Shown: positions 34,291-46,620 of the stretch, piece by piece
Numbering within the stretch: position 1 is the first letter of the stretch
How the letters are laid out: each line of letters opens with the position of its first letter
From: Solanum dulcamara
Taxonomy: Eukaryota > Streptophyta > Magnoliopsida > Solanales > Solanaceae
Direction of reading: 5' to 3'
Length of the DNA: 64,000 bases
Assembly (NCBI RefSeq): GCF_947179165.1
Contig: NC_077238.1
Location: 48,464,293 to 48,528,292 of the forward strand
Program-made: the position numbers and the translations under genes
Notes under the pieces: model-generated
Databases searched by the model: none
The model's input: the letters and a program-made list of their open reading frames with translations, nothing else
Told to the model about the DNA's origin: nothing

Positions 34291-35640
34291 GAGATATTGA
34301 CTTGGCCATAGATTTGGAGCTAGTAACTAACACCATTTCTATACCACTTTACTGTATGGCCCCTGTAGAGCTCAAGGAGCTCAACGTGTAGCTTGAGGAT
34401 CTTCTAGGTAAGGGATTTATTCACCCAAGTATATCATTGTGGAGTGCACCCATCTTGTTTGTTTAGAAGAAAGATGGGACAATGCAGATGTGTGTTGATT
34501 ATAGACAGCTGAATAAGGTGACGGTGAAAAACTGTTACCTCATCCCTCGTATTGATAATTTATTCGATCATCTTTAGGGTGCAACCATTTTTTCTAAGAT
34601 TGACTTGAGGTCTGGCAACCACCAGTTGTGGATTACAGTAGCCGACATTCCTAAGACTACTTTTCAGACTCGCTATGGCCACTATGAGTTCCTTTTGATA
34701 TCTTTTGGGATTACCAATGCCCCCACAACTTTTATGGACCTTATAACTTGAGTATTCAGGCCTTATCTTGACTCTTTCGTGATTGTATTCATCGATGACA
34801 TACTGGTATACTTACGGAGTCGGGAGGAGCACGTGCAACACTTGAGAGTTGTGCTCCAGACTTTGAGAGATTAACAGCTTTATGCTAAATTCTTAAAGTG
34901 TGAGTTTTTGTTGGAGTTTGTGGCATTTCTGGGACACGTGGTGTCAAAAGAGGGTATCAGAGTGGATCCAGCAAATATTGAGGCTATTCATGGTTGGGCT
35001 AGGCCCATATCTGTTATAGAGATTTGGAGTTTCATTGGATTGGGTAGGTATTATAGATGATTTATTGAGGGTTTCTCTACCATTGCAGTTCTATTGACCC
35101 ATTTTACTCGTAAGGATGTTCTCTTTTCGTGATCCGAGGAGTATAAGTCGAGCTTTCAGAAGCTTAAGGAGTTGCTTACCATAGCTCTTATTCTAACTCT
35201 ACTAGTTGAGGAAGAGTTTTTTTTTGTATATTTTGACGCTTATGGTATAGGTCTTAGGTGTGTACTAATGCAGCATGGCTGATTTATTGCTTATGCTTCT
35301 AAACAGTTGAGAGTGGACGAGTGCAACTACCCCACCCATGAACTAGAACTGGCGGTGGTAGTTTTTGCGCTCAAGATGTGGAGGCACTACTTATACAAAG
35401 TCCATTGCGAGATATATATAGATCACCATAGCTTATAGTACATTATGAGTTAGAAGGATCTTAATTCTAGACAGCGATGTTGGATTGAGCTACTGGCTAA
35501 TTATGACATCTCTATCCTCTACCACCCGGGCAAGGCGAATGTAGTAGTGGACTCCTTGAGCCAGAAGACAAGGAGTATGGGTAGTTTAGCTTACTTGTCT
35601 GCTGCAAAGCGACCACTAGACTTGGACATCCAGTATTTGG
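34291..35640 (+). pseudogene. Element C reverse transcriptase and RNase H
   Basis: RT blocks run in order: the [19 protein letters not shown] region (34490-34530), [15 protein letters not shown] (34590-34630), the catalytic [15 protein letters not shown] (34785-34830), [20 protein letters not shown] (34900-34950), and an RNase H with [20 protein letters not shown] (35335-35395). Premature TAG, TAA and TGA codons occur where CAG, CAA or AAG are expected (34388, 34464, 34574, 34873). It is dead but clearly a chromovirus RT. Confidence 0.88.
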
Positions 35641-37160
35641 CTAATTAGATGGTCAGGTTGGAAATCTCAGTTTCCTGACTAATTTTGGCTTTTGTGGGAG
35701 CTCAATCATCTCTACTAGACCAGATTCGTGGCCGACAGTTTGAGGATGGATCATTGGTAGAGCTTTGAGAGTTAGTATTGTAAGGCAAGAGTGGCCATGC
35801 TTTTATAGATTCGAATGGAATACTATGGTTCGATGGTCGCTTTTGTGTTCCCAAAGTTGGAGACTTTATTCAGTTGATCCTTCACGAGGCCCATGATTCC
35901 AGATATTCTATCCATCCGGGCAGCGTGAAGATGTATCATAATTTGAGACAGCATTACTGGTGTTGTGGTATGAAGAAAGATATAACTGAGTATGTATCCT
36001 ATTATTTAAGTTGCGAGCAGGTTAAGTCCGAGCATTAGCCACCTAGTGGAATGTTTCAGAGATTACCCATTCTTGAGTGGAAATGGTAATGGATTACCAT
36101 GGACTTCTTGATTGGATTGTCTCGAACATCCAGAGGTAATGATGGTATTTGGGTCATCATTGATCGATTGACCAAGTCTGCGCATTTCTTGCCAGTATAG
36201 TCTACTTTTATTGCAGATCATCTAGCTCGAATCTATATTCAAGAGGTGGTCTGTCTGCATGGGGTACCGATATCCATTATATCAGATAGGGGATCTCAAT
36301 TTACTTCCAATTTCTGGAGGGCCTTTCAGAGAGAGTTGGGCACCTGGGTTGATCTTAGTACAACATTTCATCCATAGACCGACGGCCAGTTAGAGCGTAC
36401 TATTCAGGTTTTGGAGGATATGTTGTGAGCTTGTCTATTAGAGTTCAAGGGTCATTGGTAGCATTACTTATATTTGGCAGAGTTTGCGTACAACAACAGC
36501 TACCACTCTAGTATTCATATGGCCCCATTTGAGGCCTTATATGGTAGGCATTGTCGCACTCCAGTTAGTTGGTTTGAGTCTTCAGATCCTAGGCCACACA
36601 GTACCGATTTACTTTAGGATGCCATAGATAGAGATCAAGTTATTCAGGATAAGCCGAGGATAGCTCAGAGTAGGCACCAGAATTATGCTGATCGCAAGGG
36701 TCAGCCCTTGCGCTTTGAGGTGGGAGATCGGGTGTTCTTACAAGTGTCACCCTTGAAGGGCATGATGAGACTTGGCAGGTAGGGAAAGCTTAACCCAAGG
36801 TATATTGGGCCCTTTGAGATTCTAAGGAGAGTTGTCAAGGTTGCTTATAAGTTGGCTTTTCCACCAGTATTTTCAGTTATACACCTTATTTTTCATATCT
36901 CTATGTTGCGCCGGTACATTCCAGATGAGTCTCACATGCTTTAGTATGATTATGTTGAGTTGGATGATCGCCTGACTTTTGTTAAGGAGCCGATTGCTAT
37001 TCTAGCTAGAGATGTTCGCCAGCTTCATTCTAAGTCCATCCCTGTGATTAAGGTCCAGTGGCGCCATCGTCCGATCGAGGAGGCTACATGGGAGACCGAG
37101 TAGGAGATTCAGAAGCAGTTCCACAACTTATTTGACCCTCCAGGTATACTCTTGTCCTTA
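35641..37160 (+). pseudogene. Element C integrase and chromodomain
   Basis: The zinc module (HDSRYSIHPGSVKMYHNLRQ, 35890-35945) precedes the DDE core: [28 protein letters not shown] (36280-36325) and the catalytic E in DGQLERTIQVLEDML (about 36380-36425). It then continues to the GPY block (PRYIGPFEI) and a C-terminal chromodomain (IAILARDVRQLHSKSIPVIK, WRHRPIEEATWETE) at 36990-37140. Many stops lie between, several at CAG or CGA positions. Confidence 0.88.
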
Positions 37161-37195
37161 CTTCCGCGGATGAAAGTTATTTTAGTAGTGGATGT

Positions 37196-40100
37196 TGTAA
37201 TGACACTAAAGGTCATTTTTGGAATTTTTGTAAAATGACCATTTTACCCCTCCCTTTAGATGCCTCGTATCGTTTCTGATTATTATCGGGTGTTGATTTT
37301 TTGAAAATCCTATGAAAAGTTAAGCCCTTGGAAATTTTGAGTTTCATAAGCTTTAAGTATTAAAAAGTGGTATTTGGGGTCAATTGGAGCAACAGGTCTT
37401 GGAACAGAATTTTGTCGATTCCAACAGCTCCAATATGTCCGGATTGGCTTTGGAGACTTTACGAAATCAGTTTTGGAGTTGTAACGAAGATTTGAGGCCT
37501 TGAGTTGAGAATTTGAGGAACTTTAAGTCAAGGTTTGACTTTGGTCAACTTTTGGAGTTCCGATGCTCAAAATGGAATTTCGACGACTCCATTGGATTCG
37601 CAAGATGGTTTTTGGTTTAGAAGAAGTGTTGGTTGAATTTTTAGAGGTCCCGAGTCGATTTTGGTATTTATAAGGCCTAAGTTGGTTTAGTTGCGACTTT
37701 TAGAGTTTTGGGTCAACGAGATCTCAAATTCAAATTTTGATGGCTCTATCAACTCTGGAATGACCAAATTAGGCTAGTAGCACTATTGGAATGACTATCG
37801 AAGAAATCGATATGAGTTTTGGGGCCATTTGGTGCTTTCGACTTTGAAAGTTAGCCTATGGTTGACTTTGGTCAACATTCTTGGAAAACACGCTCGAATA
37901 AAAATTCTGACAGTTCGATTAGTTCCGGAATGTCGATTTTGGTCTGGAATGACCATTCGTTCGCTTTCTGAGGGTTCCGATCTAATCTCGAGGCCCGTTA
38001 TGGAATGTGGTTTAAAAGGGCTCTTAGGTGTGGGACCCACTTTTTATTAAAATAATCTCATATGAGAATTATGAATGCATCATTGAGTCCAAAACGTCAA
38101 ATTTAGTGGGGTAGCATATTTGGTTTATTTTTATCCGATTTGGCAGTAGCTGGTGCAGTCCCTTTTTTTGGGATATTTTCTCCAACTTTAAAACCCCATA
38201 ACTTGAGCATTAGGGCTCAAATTTGGTGATTCAAAAGGAAATATTGTGAGATTTTTTGTGAAGAACGTATTGGAGAGATTGAAAACTGATTTGGAGCATT
38301 CGATTCAGGTAAAAATTATGATTTTATTTGCAGCAGTGTCCATTTTCGAATTGAGTTTTTGAAGAACTTTGAGAAATTATTTCTTGACAAATATAAATCT
38401 GATTTTGGTGATTCAAGGGTCTAAATTCAAGAGAATTTTGTGAGAAATCTCGTGGTGATCTCAGAAAAGCAAGAGGAAGATTCGTTTGAGCTAAAAATGC
38501 ATTTTTAGTTACTGATTTAGTCTTTTTCGGAATAAAATATTGTTGAATTGTGGAAGAGTGTATCTTGGTCAATATAACTCTGTTTTGAGTGATTATTGAG
38601 GCTAAATTGTGGTTTTTTTTGCAAGGATCATTATAGTGCAATTTTTTTGGGTTGAAAGAATCTTGTTTGTTCATAATTTGCTGATTTTGATACTGCCATT
38701 TTTGGTCCTTTAGTTAGAATTTGTGAGTTTTGGTTGCATGCTCATCCAGCATAGTTTCCTACCCCGAATTATGTTATAAATCTGATTTGTGAGCTCAAGG
38801 TGATGTTTGGAACCTATTTTGTGGGGTCAAATCCAGAATTCCATATATGGGTCCCATAATTCCCGTTTTAGACCCCAAAATTGGTCCGTCTCTAAAATTT
38901 TGAAATTAGTGTCTAACTGATCGTATCGATGTTATGGTTTTGTGTTTGACAGCATGGTAGTGTTCTGAGGCCATTCAAAAAAAAAAGCTCCAGCATAGTG
39001 ATTTGAAGCTCGCATGTTTAGCGTACAGGTAGGCTACGGTTTTACCTTTCTTTAGATTGAGATGAAATGTGTGAAAACATGTTGAAATAGTTGGAATTTT
39101 GGTTGGGTAGTTTGATTGTATATTTTAGGTGTTAGAAATTATACTTTAGGCTTGTTATCAGAGTTTTTTGATATTTAAAAGCATGTGTATCTTGTCGTTA
39201 TTTATTAGTATTATAAGAAAAGTTGAATGAACATGTTGTTGATACTGTGGAGTATGTTGGCCTTAGTATAGGATGTAAACTTGCTTTAGATGCCCTGACG
39301 TCACTCTAGTGGAATTAGATCCTTATAGAATGGTGTAGTGGGCTAGTGCTTGGTAGTTTGACCTTACGTAGGTGTTACCCTTGCTTTTAAAAATATCGTC
39401 ATCCATAAATTGGTATAATCGTGACTTTCATGATGAGTCGGCCACACTAGATTTTGTGATCGTTGACTTTGGCTCTGGTTCCAGTTTTGGCGGCATATCG
39501 GTTGACTCATTTGGGAAAAGATTTTTGGTACTATTGTATTCTAGTTGGGAAGTAGAATGTTTGGCATCATGGGATAAACTATCTGTGAGTATCCAGATAC
39601 CAAGTCCCAGCCTCCGTTCTGAATTATTAGGGAGCATCCGAGTTCTCAGCCCTGGCCTCTATCGGCTTTCTAGTATGATGAGCATTCGGGTACCCAGTCT
39701 CAGCCTCAATCATATCGATATATTACGTCGAGCATCCAGGTACCCAGTCCCAGCCTTGACCGCACTTATGTATTATGGAAAGCATCCTGGTACCTAGTCC
39801 CAGCCTTGGCCAATTTGAACATTCGGGTGAGCATCTGGGTCCCAGTCCTGGCCTCGACCCCTAAGTCACCACTAGATCGATTGACTCTTGGAGATCCTTG
39901 GTTTGGAAATGATATAGTACTTCGTCTCCTAACATCGTAGATTCTTGGTTCTTAGCCTTGGTAGTTGTAGCTATTCTATGTACTCAGTGGGCTTATGGGG
40001 GTTCATTCAGATTTTTATTTAACTTGTGTACAAGTGTCCCGGCTGGGCTTATGGGGGCCCAGTTGGGTATAGTTAGCTGTAGTTCTCATAGTTAGTACTT

Positions 40101-40677
40101 TTCCCCCCTTTTGATGCTTATGTTGACTCTTATTTAGGCTATTCCTCTTTTTCATATTGTTTTTACCTTTTCTGCTTAGTCGGCCTATGATGTCTACTGG
40201 GTACCTATTATCTTGTTACTCATACTATACTCTACATCTACTTTTGTGATGCATGACCGAGCACCATCTACCATCGTGGATAGATTGAGCCTTTTGCAGT
40301 CAACTTCAGAGACTAGGGTGAGTACTTGACATTTTTGGATCATTCCTATCTCCTTCAGTAAGGATGGCCCGTCTTTTGCCTTTTGACACTAGTTAGTTGA
40401 TATATATATTTTCGATCAAATTTTGGGACTTGTACTCGTCTTTTGTTTTGTATAAGCTCTGTAGTTGTGACTTTCAGGATTTGGGAGGGATCTTTAGTTG
40501 TTTATATCATGTTTTGGTTTACTTCCGCTTATTCTTTCTAGTTATCTTTATAAGTCGTCACTCTTGTTTAGTTTTTTCCCTCAAACCCATTACTTGAAGT
40601 TTCGGGTTAACAGATTGGCTTATCTACTGGTGGGTTCTAGTAGGTGCCATCATGACCTAAGAAATTGGGTCATGACA
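37196..40677 (+). repeat. 3' LTR of element C
   Basis: 3482 bp, starting TGTAATGACACTAAAGG and ending GGGTCATGACA. Its first bases match the 5' stump at 33191. It contains a 49-50-bp tandem array (39586-39860). It holds several short frames that I do not regard as genes. Confidence 0.88.
39586..39860 (+). repeat. 49-50-bp tandem array in the C LTR
   Basis: Six units start about 49-50 bases apart (39586, 39632, 39681, 39732, 39781 and 39831), each with GAGCATCC-G-GTACCCAGTCCCAGCC-like core. Units differ by several substitutions. Tandem arrays in LTRs often hold promoter or insulator-like elements. No function is shown here. Confidence 0.82.
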
Positions 40678-41505
40678 TATGACCACTTCAGGGGCTATAA
40701 CCTGTTGCTACAAATTTGGATGTTCTAGCACTTCTATGAAAGGCAAGAAGACAATGATGCTCAAGGAAATCTACACAACAAGATTAGGTATCATGATGAA
40801 AGGTTAAGCATATAGGGTGCTCCAAACAATAAAGAAAGGTGGTGCTTTTTCCTGAACCACCTCATATGGGATCGTATTTAGTGGAGATTACGTTGGGTCC
40901 GTGGCCGAGTTTGTTGAGAACTAACCACAACTACTTTATAGAGCTAATTGGGTTGGAAGGCTTCCAGTCTTACGCACCTTTAAGAGTCCTCCGATAGTTT
41001 GGGATAACCCAAGGCATTCCTATATGGTCAAAGATGGCGCTAACGGAGATAAATTACGAGGGAAGAGTCTCAATTGAAAGGATCACTGCATTGATACGAG
41101 AGTAGCATGATATTTTTGACTTAGGAATGGGGGTTGAGTCATGGTACACCTCGGAGTATTATGCTTGATTTACAATGGATGGAATTCTCGCAAGGCCTAG
41201 CTATGCTGGAATCTTAGACTTCACAGATCCACAAAGATCGGATCAGATTAGACTAGAGTTATTAAACCTTACTCCTATCACCACACCCATGTATCACCAA
41301 GGGACCCCGCGGTATGTTGATCGTCTTATTTAGGAAGACGATGATCAACTAGAGGATTATATGGAAGAAGATCCATACGAGGATCCTATACAGCCGACCC
41401 ATGATATGGAAGAGGAAGATCCAGAAGAGGATCCAGAAAAAGACACTCACTCTGATATGGAAGAGCACCATCTACCCATGATATGGTTCCATAGGGTTTG
41501 ATGAA
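40678..41505 (+). pseudogene. Element D ORF1, second fragment
   Basis: Reading continues from 33190 across element C: LLLQIWM (40705), then from about 40893 GPWPSLLRTNHNYFIELIGL and EGFQSYAPLRVLR, FGITQGIPIWSKMALTEIN, VSIERITALIRE, a frame with stops. It ends in an acidic tail (EEDPYEDPIQPTHDMEEEDP, 41365-41460). The product is the Ogre ORF1 protein, whose function is unknown to me. No catalytic motif is visible. Confidence 0.68.
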
Positions 41506-41956
41506 GGAGAAGGTTCAAACCTCAAGGGACTACAGAGTGATAAATCCCTAGAGTACCAGCCAAGACCTTACTATGATTTGGGAAATAAAGATGACGATTA
41601 CCCAACTTGGCCCTAGACTTTCTTTATTTTCCTTTGTATTTCCCCTAGAAAAGGTCTTGCATGGTCTGTCTTGACATTCCAATATGCCGTTAGGGCAGTC
41701 AATTTAGGATTTAACCTAAATATATTAACTATTAGCTTTGTCCAGAATCTGGAACATGTGAAAAATTTGGATCAATTAATCATTAATTTTTGTAGTGTAA
41801 GCCTGCCTCTAGGAAAAAGAGGCTCCTTATTAGGACACATTTAAATGTCTCCAACTTGGCGTACTTATGTGTTATATATTTGTTGTACCTTTCAATATCT
41901 TCTAAACTAACATAGTTTCCATTTTTCTTTGTTTTCTTCCCCAAGAACAATTATTT
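41506..41956 (+). other. Non-coding spacer between ORF1 and gag of element D
   Basis: About 450 bases between the decayed ORF1 tail and the gag region. It contains short, stop-rich frames and a T-rich stretch (41890-41945) next to the gag start. I see no gene. Confidence 0.5.
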
Positions 41957-43730
41957 GTGTTGACTTGCAAACTAGCTGACTCACGGTACAACCTTCGATC
42001 AAGAGGAAAGATGATAGGTGAAGAAAAATTTAACGTTGCTGCAAACATAATGATACCAGTAGAGAATCCTGAAGGTTCTCAAAATATGGCTGACACTCGA
42101 AATGATAAGAAAATGGGACACATGGCACATGATCTTGAGATATTGAGGGAGGAATTGCATCAAGTGAAAGACTTGGACAAGATTTTGGCTACTACCTTTG
42201 CAAATTTCAAGACGCCCACCTACTTTCCAAGAGATGACTTGCCTTCTACCGATTTACCAAATATGCCCAAACATGCTCCTGCTCATGGTCAATCCCTACT
42301 AGCCTATCTATCAGCATTCAGGACTGTTCCCGACCTTTCTACTCAAGACCCCACCTTACCTACTTACCCAGCAACACGACAGATATTTGGGGCACACATC
42401 GCCGCTCTTTACGATCCACAAATAGCACCTTTATATGCCTTTGAAGCTCCAACTTTCATGACACCAGCTACGGCCAAGGTGCCGTATGAGGTTGACCAAT
42501 ATGCAGAGATGGAGAAGGATATAAGGTTGAAAGAAGACGAGTCAATAGACACCCAAATTCATGGTCTAAGAAAGGCATTAAAAAACTTATAAGTCACTAG
42601 GGGAAAAAAGAGCCTAGATTATGATGACTTATGCTTCCACCCAGACATTGACATGCCGGTAGGATACAAGCCACCAAAGTTTTACATATTTGATGGAAAG
42701 GGCAACCCTTACACACATCTGAGGGCATACTATGACAAGTTAGTGGGTGTAGGGAGAAATAAGAAACTAAGAAGGAAGTTGTTCATTCAATGTCTTTCTA
42801 GAGAAGTGTTGACTTGGTATACGTGCCAGGATCCTCATAAATGGCATAAAGGAAATGGCTGATGATTTCATAAATTGCTTTAGATTTAATACCAAAATCA
42901 CTACGGACAGGTTCTCATTGGCCAATATACAAAAAAAACAATCTGAGGACTTCCAGGAGTATGCACGATGTTGGAGAACTGAGGCTTCCAAGGTTAAAAC
43001 ACCACAAGACGGGAGTGATCTCTCAAAGTACTTTATCCAAACTCAAGAAGGTATCTACTTTGACAAGATGATGTCAATGGTGGGCTAAATATTTGCAGAA
43101 TTGGTCAAGATAGGGGATTTTATAGAGAAAGGTATCAAATATGGTAAAATTCATTCCATGGCCGCAGTATAGGCTGAAAGTAAGGCCATACAATCAGGTT
43201 CTATTAGTGGTATCAAGAACAAAAATGAGGATGTTTCAGCTGCCACTTATCCACATGGAGGACCATCCCATCCATAACCCAACAATTCCTAAATTATTCC
43301 ACATTATATATACCCCTCGTACCCAACCACACTAAAATCCACCCTAAGCACCAGCATACCAAAGTCCAGCAAGACTAAATGCCCTATTCCAAGCACTAAT
43401 CTACCAAACTAGACTAGTATATACGACAAGACCACATCCAAATCTCAAAGACATAAATACTCGCACCTACACACCCATTGCCGAATCTTATGCCCAATTG
43501 TTTAAAAGGCTGAGGATAGAAGGAGTGCCATATCCAGTTGAAGGAAAACTCCCCGATCCAATCCCTCACAACTTTGATGGAAACAAGTGATGCACTTACC
43601 ACTCGAGAATGAAAGGACACAACACAGAAGATTGTTATGGCTTAAAGAACTAGGTTGAGTCTCTAATCAAGATTGTTATGGCTTGAAGAACTCGAGAATT
43701 GAAGGACCCCTTGCCAAATCATGAGAATTG
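41957..43730 (+). pseudogene. Element D gag
   Basis: The first open frame (41957-42592) has SRYNLRSRGKMIGEEKF at the N terminus, typical of Tat/Ogre gag, and ends at a stop (42590-42592) in the same frame as the next part. The capsid-like core (YPVGYKPP region, IDMPVGYKPPKFYIFDGKGN, LRAYYDKLVGVG) follows. A frameshift near 42845-42860 separates it from DFINCFRFNTKITTDRF. Near 43580-43620 is the C-terminal zinc-like motif CTYHSRMKGHNTEDC. A short direct duplication of GATTGTTATGGCTT lies at 43630-43690. Confidence 0.82.
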
Positions 43731-43906
43731 AGAAGTCAACATGATTACCCTATAAGAAGAGTACAACTTGGAAGAAACCATCGCACTTGTTTGGAATACC
43801 TAAGAAGTTGCCACTGAGTCTCCAGCACAACCTGTTCTCACCATCTAACTGAGGGACCCTCTTACTTTCCAAACACATTTCCCAATAGTTGTAGTAGCCA
43901 TTATAG

Positions 43907-44075
43907 CCTTGGAGTAATAGGTAAAGTTGCTGCCATATGACTAGGAGGTCACGGGTTTAATCCTTGAAAACAGCCTCTGGTACAAATATAAGGTAAGGTT
44001 GCGTACAATAGACCATTGTGGTCGGACCCTGCGCATAGCGATAGCTTTAGTACACCGGGCTGCCCTTTTGTTGTT
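43907..44075 (+). mobile_element. TS-type SINE in element D
   Basis: 169 bp, tRNA-derived, matching the tobacco TS family as I know it: CCTTGGAGTAATAGG start, B-box-like GGGTTTAATCC at 43953-43963, GTAAGGTTGCGTACAATAGA, and the 3' end GGGCTGCCCTTTTGTTGTTG. It is flanked by a degenerate 13-bp duplication (GTAGCCATTATAG at 43894-43906, GTAACCACTACAG at 44076-44088). The ending in repeated TTG rather than poly(A) is characteristic of TS. SINEs are non-autonomous and moved by LINE machinery. Confidence 0.87.
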
Positions 44076-44088
44076 GTAACCACTACAG

Positions 44089-45200
44089 TTGCTAAGAAAC
44101 CTAAGTTTAACACCAAAGAAGTCCCATGGGACTATAAAGTAGAAGCCAAGGGCAAGATGACTGACGCTGTTGTAGCTCAGGGAATGACTAGGCCAGGAAG
44201 GTGTTATGCTCCAGAGGATCGGAATCAAAGAGTTCTTGGGAAGGAACAGAATCTCAAGAAAAATGTTACCGATGCTGAAGTCACTGAATTTTGGAGGAAG
44301 ATGCAGCCAAAAAACTATTCAGTTGAAGAGAAACTAAAGAAGACGCTGGCTCACATCACCATAATGTCTTTACTAATGAGTTTTGAGACATATAGGAATT
44401 TTGATGAAAGTGTTAAATGGAGTTTGCATTCCAAAATAGACCACAAGTAAAACCTTAGTACAACAATTGGATGAATGGTGGAAGCTAACAAAATCGCTTT
44501 CCATAATGATGAGCTACTGGTGGAAGGGACTGGACACAACAAACCACTTCATATCACAGTCAAATGTTATGATAAGGTTGTAACTCGAGTTCTGATTGAT
44601 GGCGATTCTGGATGCAATATCTGCCCTTTTACAACTACGAGAGTTTTAGGCTTGAATATGGGAGATATAGAGGAAAGTTGTGTAAAAGTTTGAGCTTACG
44701 ATGGAGTATAGATAAGCGTCACTAGATAAATCTATCTCACATTGCAAGTAAGTTATGGATGTGTCATCCAACTATAACCTATTACTAGAAAGACCATGGG
44801 TTCTCATCAGTGTGTAATATTTGAGTGGGTCACACAGAAGTTACGATTCATGGGGAGCATAATCATCCCATCTATTTTGTCAATTGTATTCCAGTCACAT
44901 AGGAGTTAAATGGAGCCATTTTTCATACTTTAGAAATCATAAAAGCTGTGAGGGTTGAAGACAAAGTAGGCTCGGTTGATGTGAAATTGTTAGGAGTAGC
45001 AAAGATGGTCACAATCGAGATGTTAAAATATGAGTATCAACCTAAGATAGGGCTTGGACCCAAGTCTAATGGCATAGTTGAACCAATCTAGCTGAAGCAT
45101 AAGAAAGGTACCACTGAACTCAGATATGAACCTACATCAGGAGGAGTCCACAACGCAGGATCCAGTAAGACAACATTTGTACCAAAAAAGCTCCAATTCT
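44089..45200 (+). pseudogene. Element D protease region
   Basis: After the SINE comes the gag-protease linker (KKPKFNTKEVPWDYKVEA, AQGMTRPGRCYAPED), then LLVEGTGHNKPLHITVK (44510-44560) and the aspartic-protease active site reading VLIDGDSGCNICPF (44590-44632), where the usual D-G-G/S is D-G-D. Downstream, stops are frequent (for example at 44692, 44725). The region encoding KLGLGPKSNGIVEPI (about 45050-45090) follows. It should cut the gag-pol precursor. Confidence 0.75.
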
Positions 45201-45719
45201 AGATCATGCATCTAACGATGACATAGTAGAAGGAATAAGAAATTTGTTCGTGGACATGATTGGAGAAGAAAAAGAGATAGATCTCAGCAAATTGACCATC
45301 CTTATTTCCAAGACTGGAGAAATCTTGCAGAATTGGACCATCAATCCGTCCCTATTTCGACAAGAGTCCTGGTAGTATGGAAAGTAGTTTAGTCTTTTTA
45401 ATTTTTTGCATGATCAAAGTAGAGACTTGAATCATGGTTGTCCCTTGCTTTTTCTAAAAAGCTAGAAAATTTTTAAATAAAAGTCTTTAGTTTCTTTAAA
45501 ATTGTCTCATTATTGTACTTATTTGTTTATTTTACTTACCTTTTATACTTTTCAGCACTCATATTAATGAAAATCCTACTTCAACGGTTATGACATGTAA
45601 AAAATCCATCGAGCAAAGAAAAAATAATGAACAGGATTATGAAGAATGAGATGAAACATGATGCCTAAAAATATACCATAGGAGATCGAGCAAATTGAAA
45701 GTTAAAAGAAACCTAATAT
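45201..45719 (+). other. Spacer between protease and RT of element D
   Basis: About 500 bases with stop-rich frames. It contains part of the protease-RT linker (45240-45330 reads LFVDMIGEEKEIDLSKLTIL) and then a T-rich stretch (45395-45540) that may be an intron-like or non-coding segment. Ogre elements are known to have an intron between protease and RT, so this stretch could be a decayed version. I could not confirm splice sites. Confidence 0.45.
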
Positions 45720-46620
45720 GGATGATACAGAGGTTGTCAAATTAGGAGATGAGAAAACTGTGAAGGAAACGCGAATTAGCATATATTTGTAAGCTGAAAG
45801 AAGGAATGCATTTATAGAATTGCTTAAGTAGCATGTCAACATATTTACTTGGTCTTACGATAATATACCAGGGTTAAGCACTGATATCTTCTCACACAAA
45901 CTACCAATTGATAATATTTGCCTACCTGTTAAACAAAAGACAACAAAGTTCAAGCTAGACTTGAGTCTAAGGATCAAAGAGAAGGTAACCAAGAAGATTA
46001 AGGTAAATGTTGTGAGGGTTACAAATTACCTCACTTGGTTGGCCAATATAGTACTAGTGCCAAAAAAGGATATGGGAAAATCAGAATATGTGCGGACTAT
46101 CGAGATTTTAATAGAGCAGTCCTAAGGATGATTTCCCTCTCCTAAATATTCATATACTTATTGATAATTCTGCAAAACATGAGTTGCAATCATTTGTCGA
46201 TTGCTTTGTGGGATATCACCAAATACCGATGAATGAAGATGGTGCAGAAAAGACAACATTTATCACTCCATGGGGAGTATATTGCTATAGAGTAATGCCA
46301 TTCAGTCTAAAAAATACTGGTGCAACCTACATGAGGTCCATGACTTCTCTTTTTCATAATATGATCTAGAAGGAGATCTAAGTATATGTGGATGATGTCG
46401 TTATCAAATCTAAGAAGAGTTTGGACCATCTTGATGATTTAAGAAAATTCTTTGAGAGGTTGCAAAAGTATAATCTAAAATTGAATCCAACAAAGTGTGC
46501 ATTTGGAGTACCCGCAGGGAAACTGTTAGGATTCATAATTAGCAAGAGAGGCATAGAGTTGGATCTTTCAAATATCAAGACAATTCAATAATTACCTCCC
46601 CCAAGACCAAGAAGGACGTG
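45720..46620 (+). pseudogene. Element D reverse transcriptase
   Basis: Blocks include the LSLRIKEKVTKKIKV region (45960), the fragment IVLVPKKDMGKSEYV near 46060, VDCFVGYHQIPMNEDGAEKT (46184-46260), ATYMRSMTSLFHNMI, and the catalytic YVDDVVIKSKK at 46385-46415 with both aspartates present. Two stops just before it (46367-46380) and earlier frameshifts make it non-functional. Confidence 0.85.

Larger units (their letters stand above)
33191..40677 (+). mobile_element. Element C: decayed chromovirus inserted in ORF1 of element D
   Basis: Plus-strand Ty3/gypsy element flanked by a near-perfect 5-bp duplication (CATGA at 33186-33190, TATGA at 40678-40682). It keeps the first 66 bases of the 5' LTR, then jumps into gag, and retains protease, RT, RNase H, integrase, chromodomain and a full 3' LTR. 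The primer site, the rest of the 5' LTR and the start of gag are deleted. Stop codons are very frequent, many TAG or TGA where the family has CAG or CGA. Confidence 0.88.

Noticed and set aside
39372..39797. Open frame of 141 codons
   Set aside because: It lies in the C LTR across the 49-50-bp array, with no domain.
43930..43970. tRNA-like B box as a tRNA gene
   Set aside because: The sequence lacks a full cloverleaf and matches a TS-type SINE; it is tRNA-derived, not a tRNA gene.
43941..44228. Minus-strand frame of 95 codons
   Set aside because: It crosses the TS-type SINE and is an antisense shadow.
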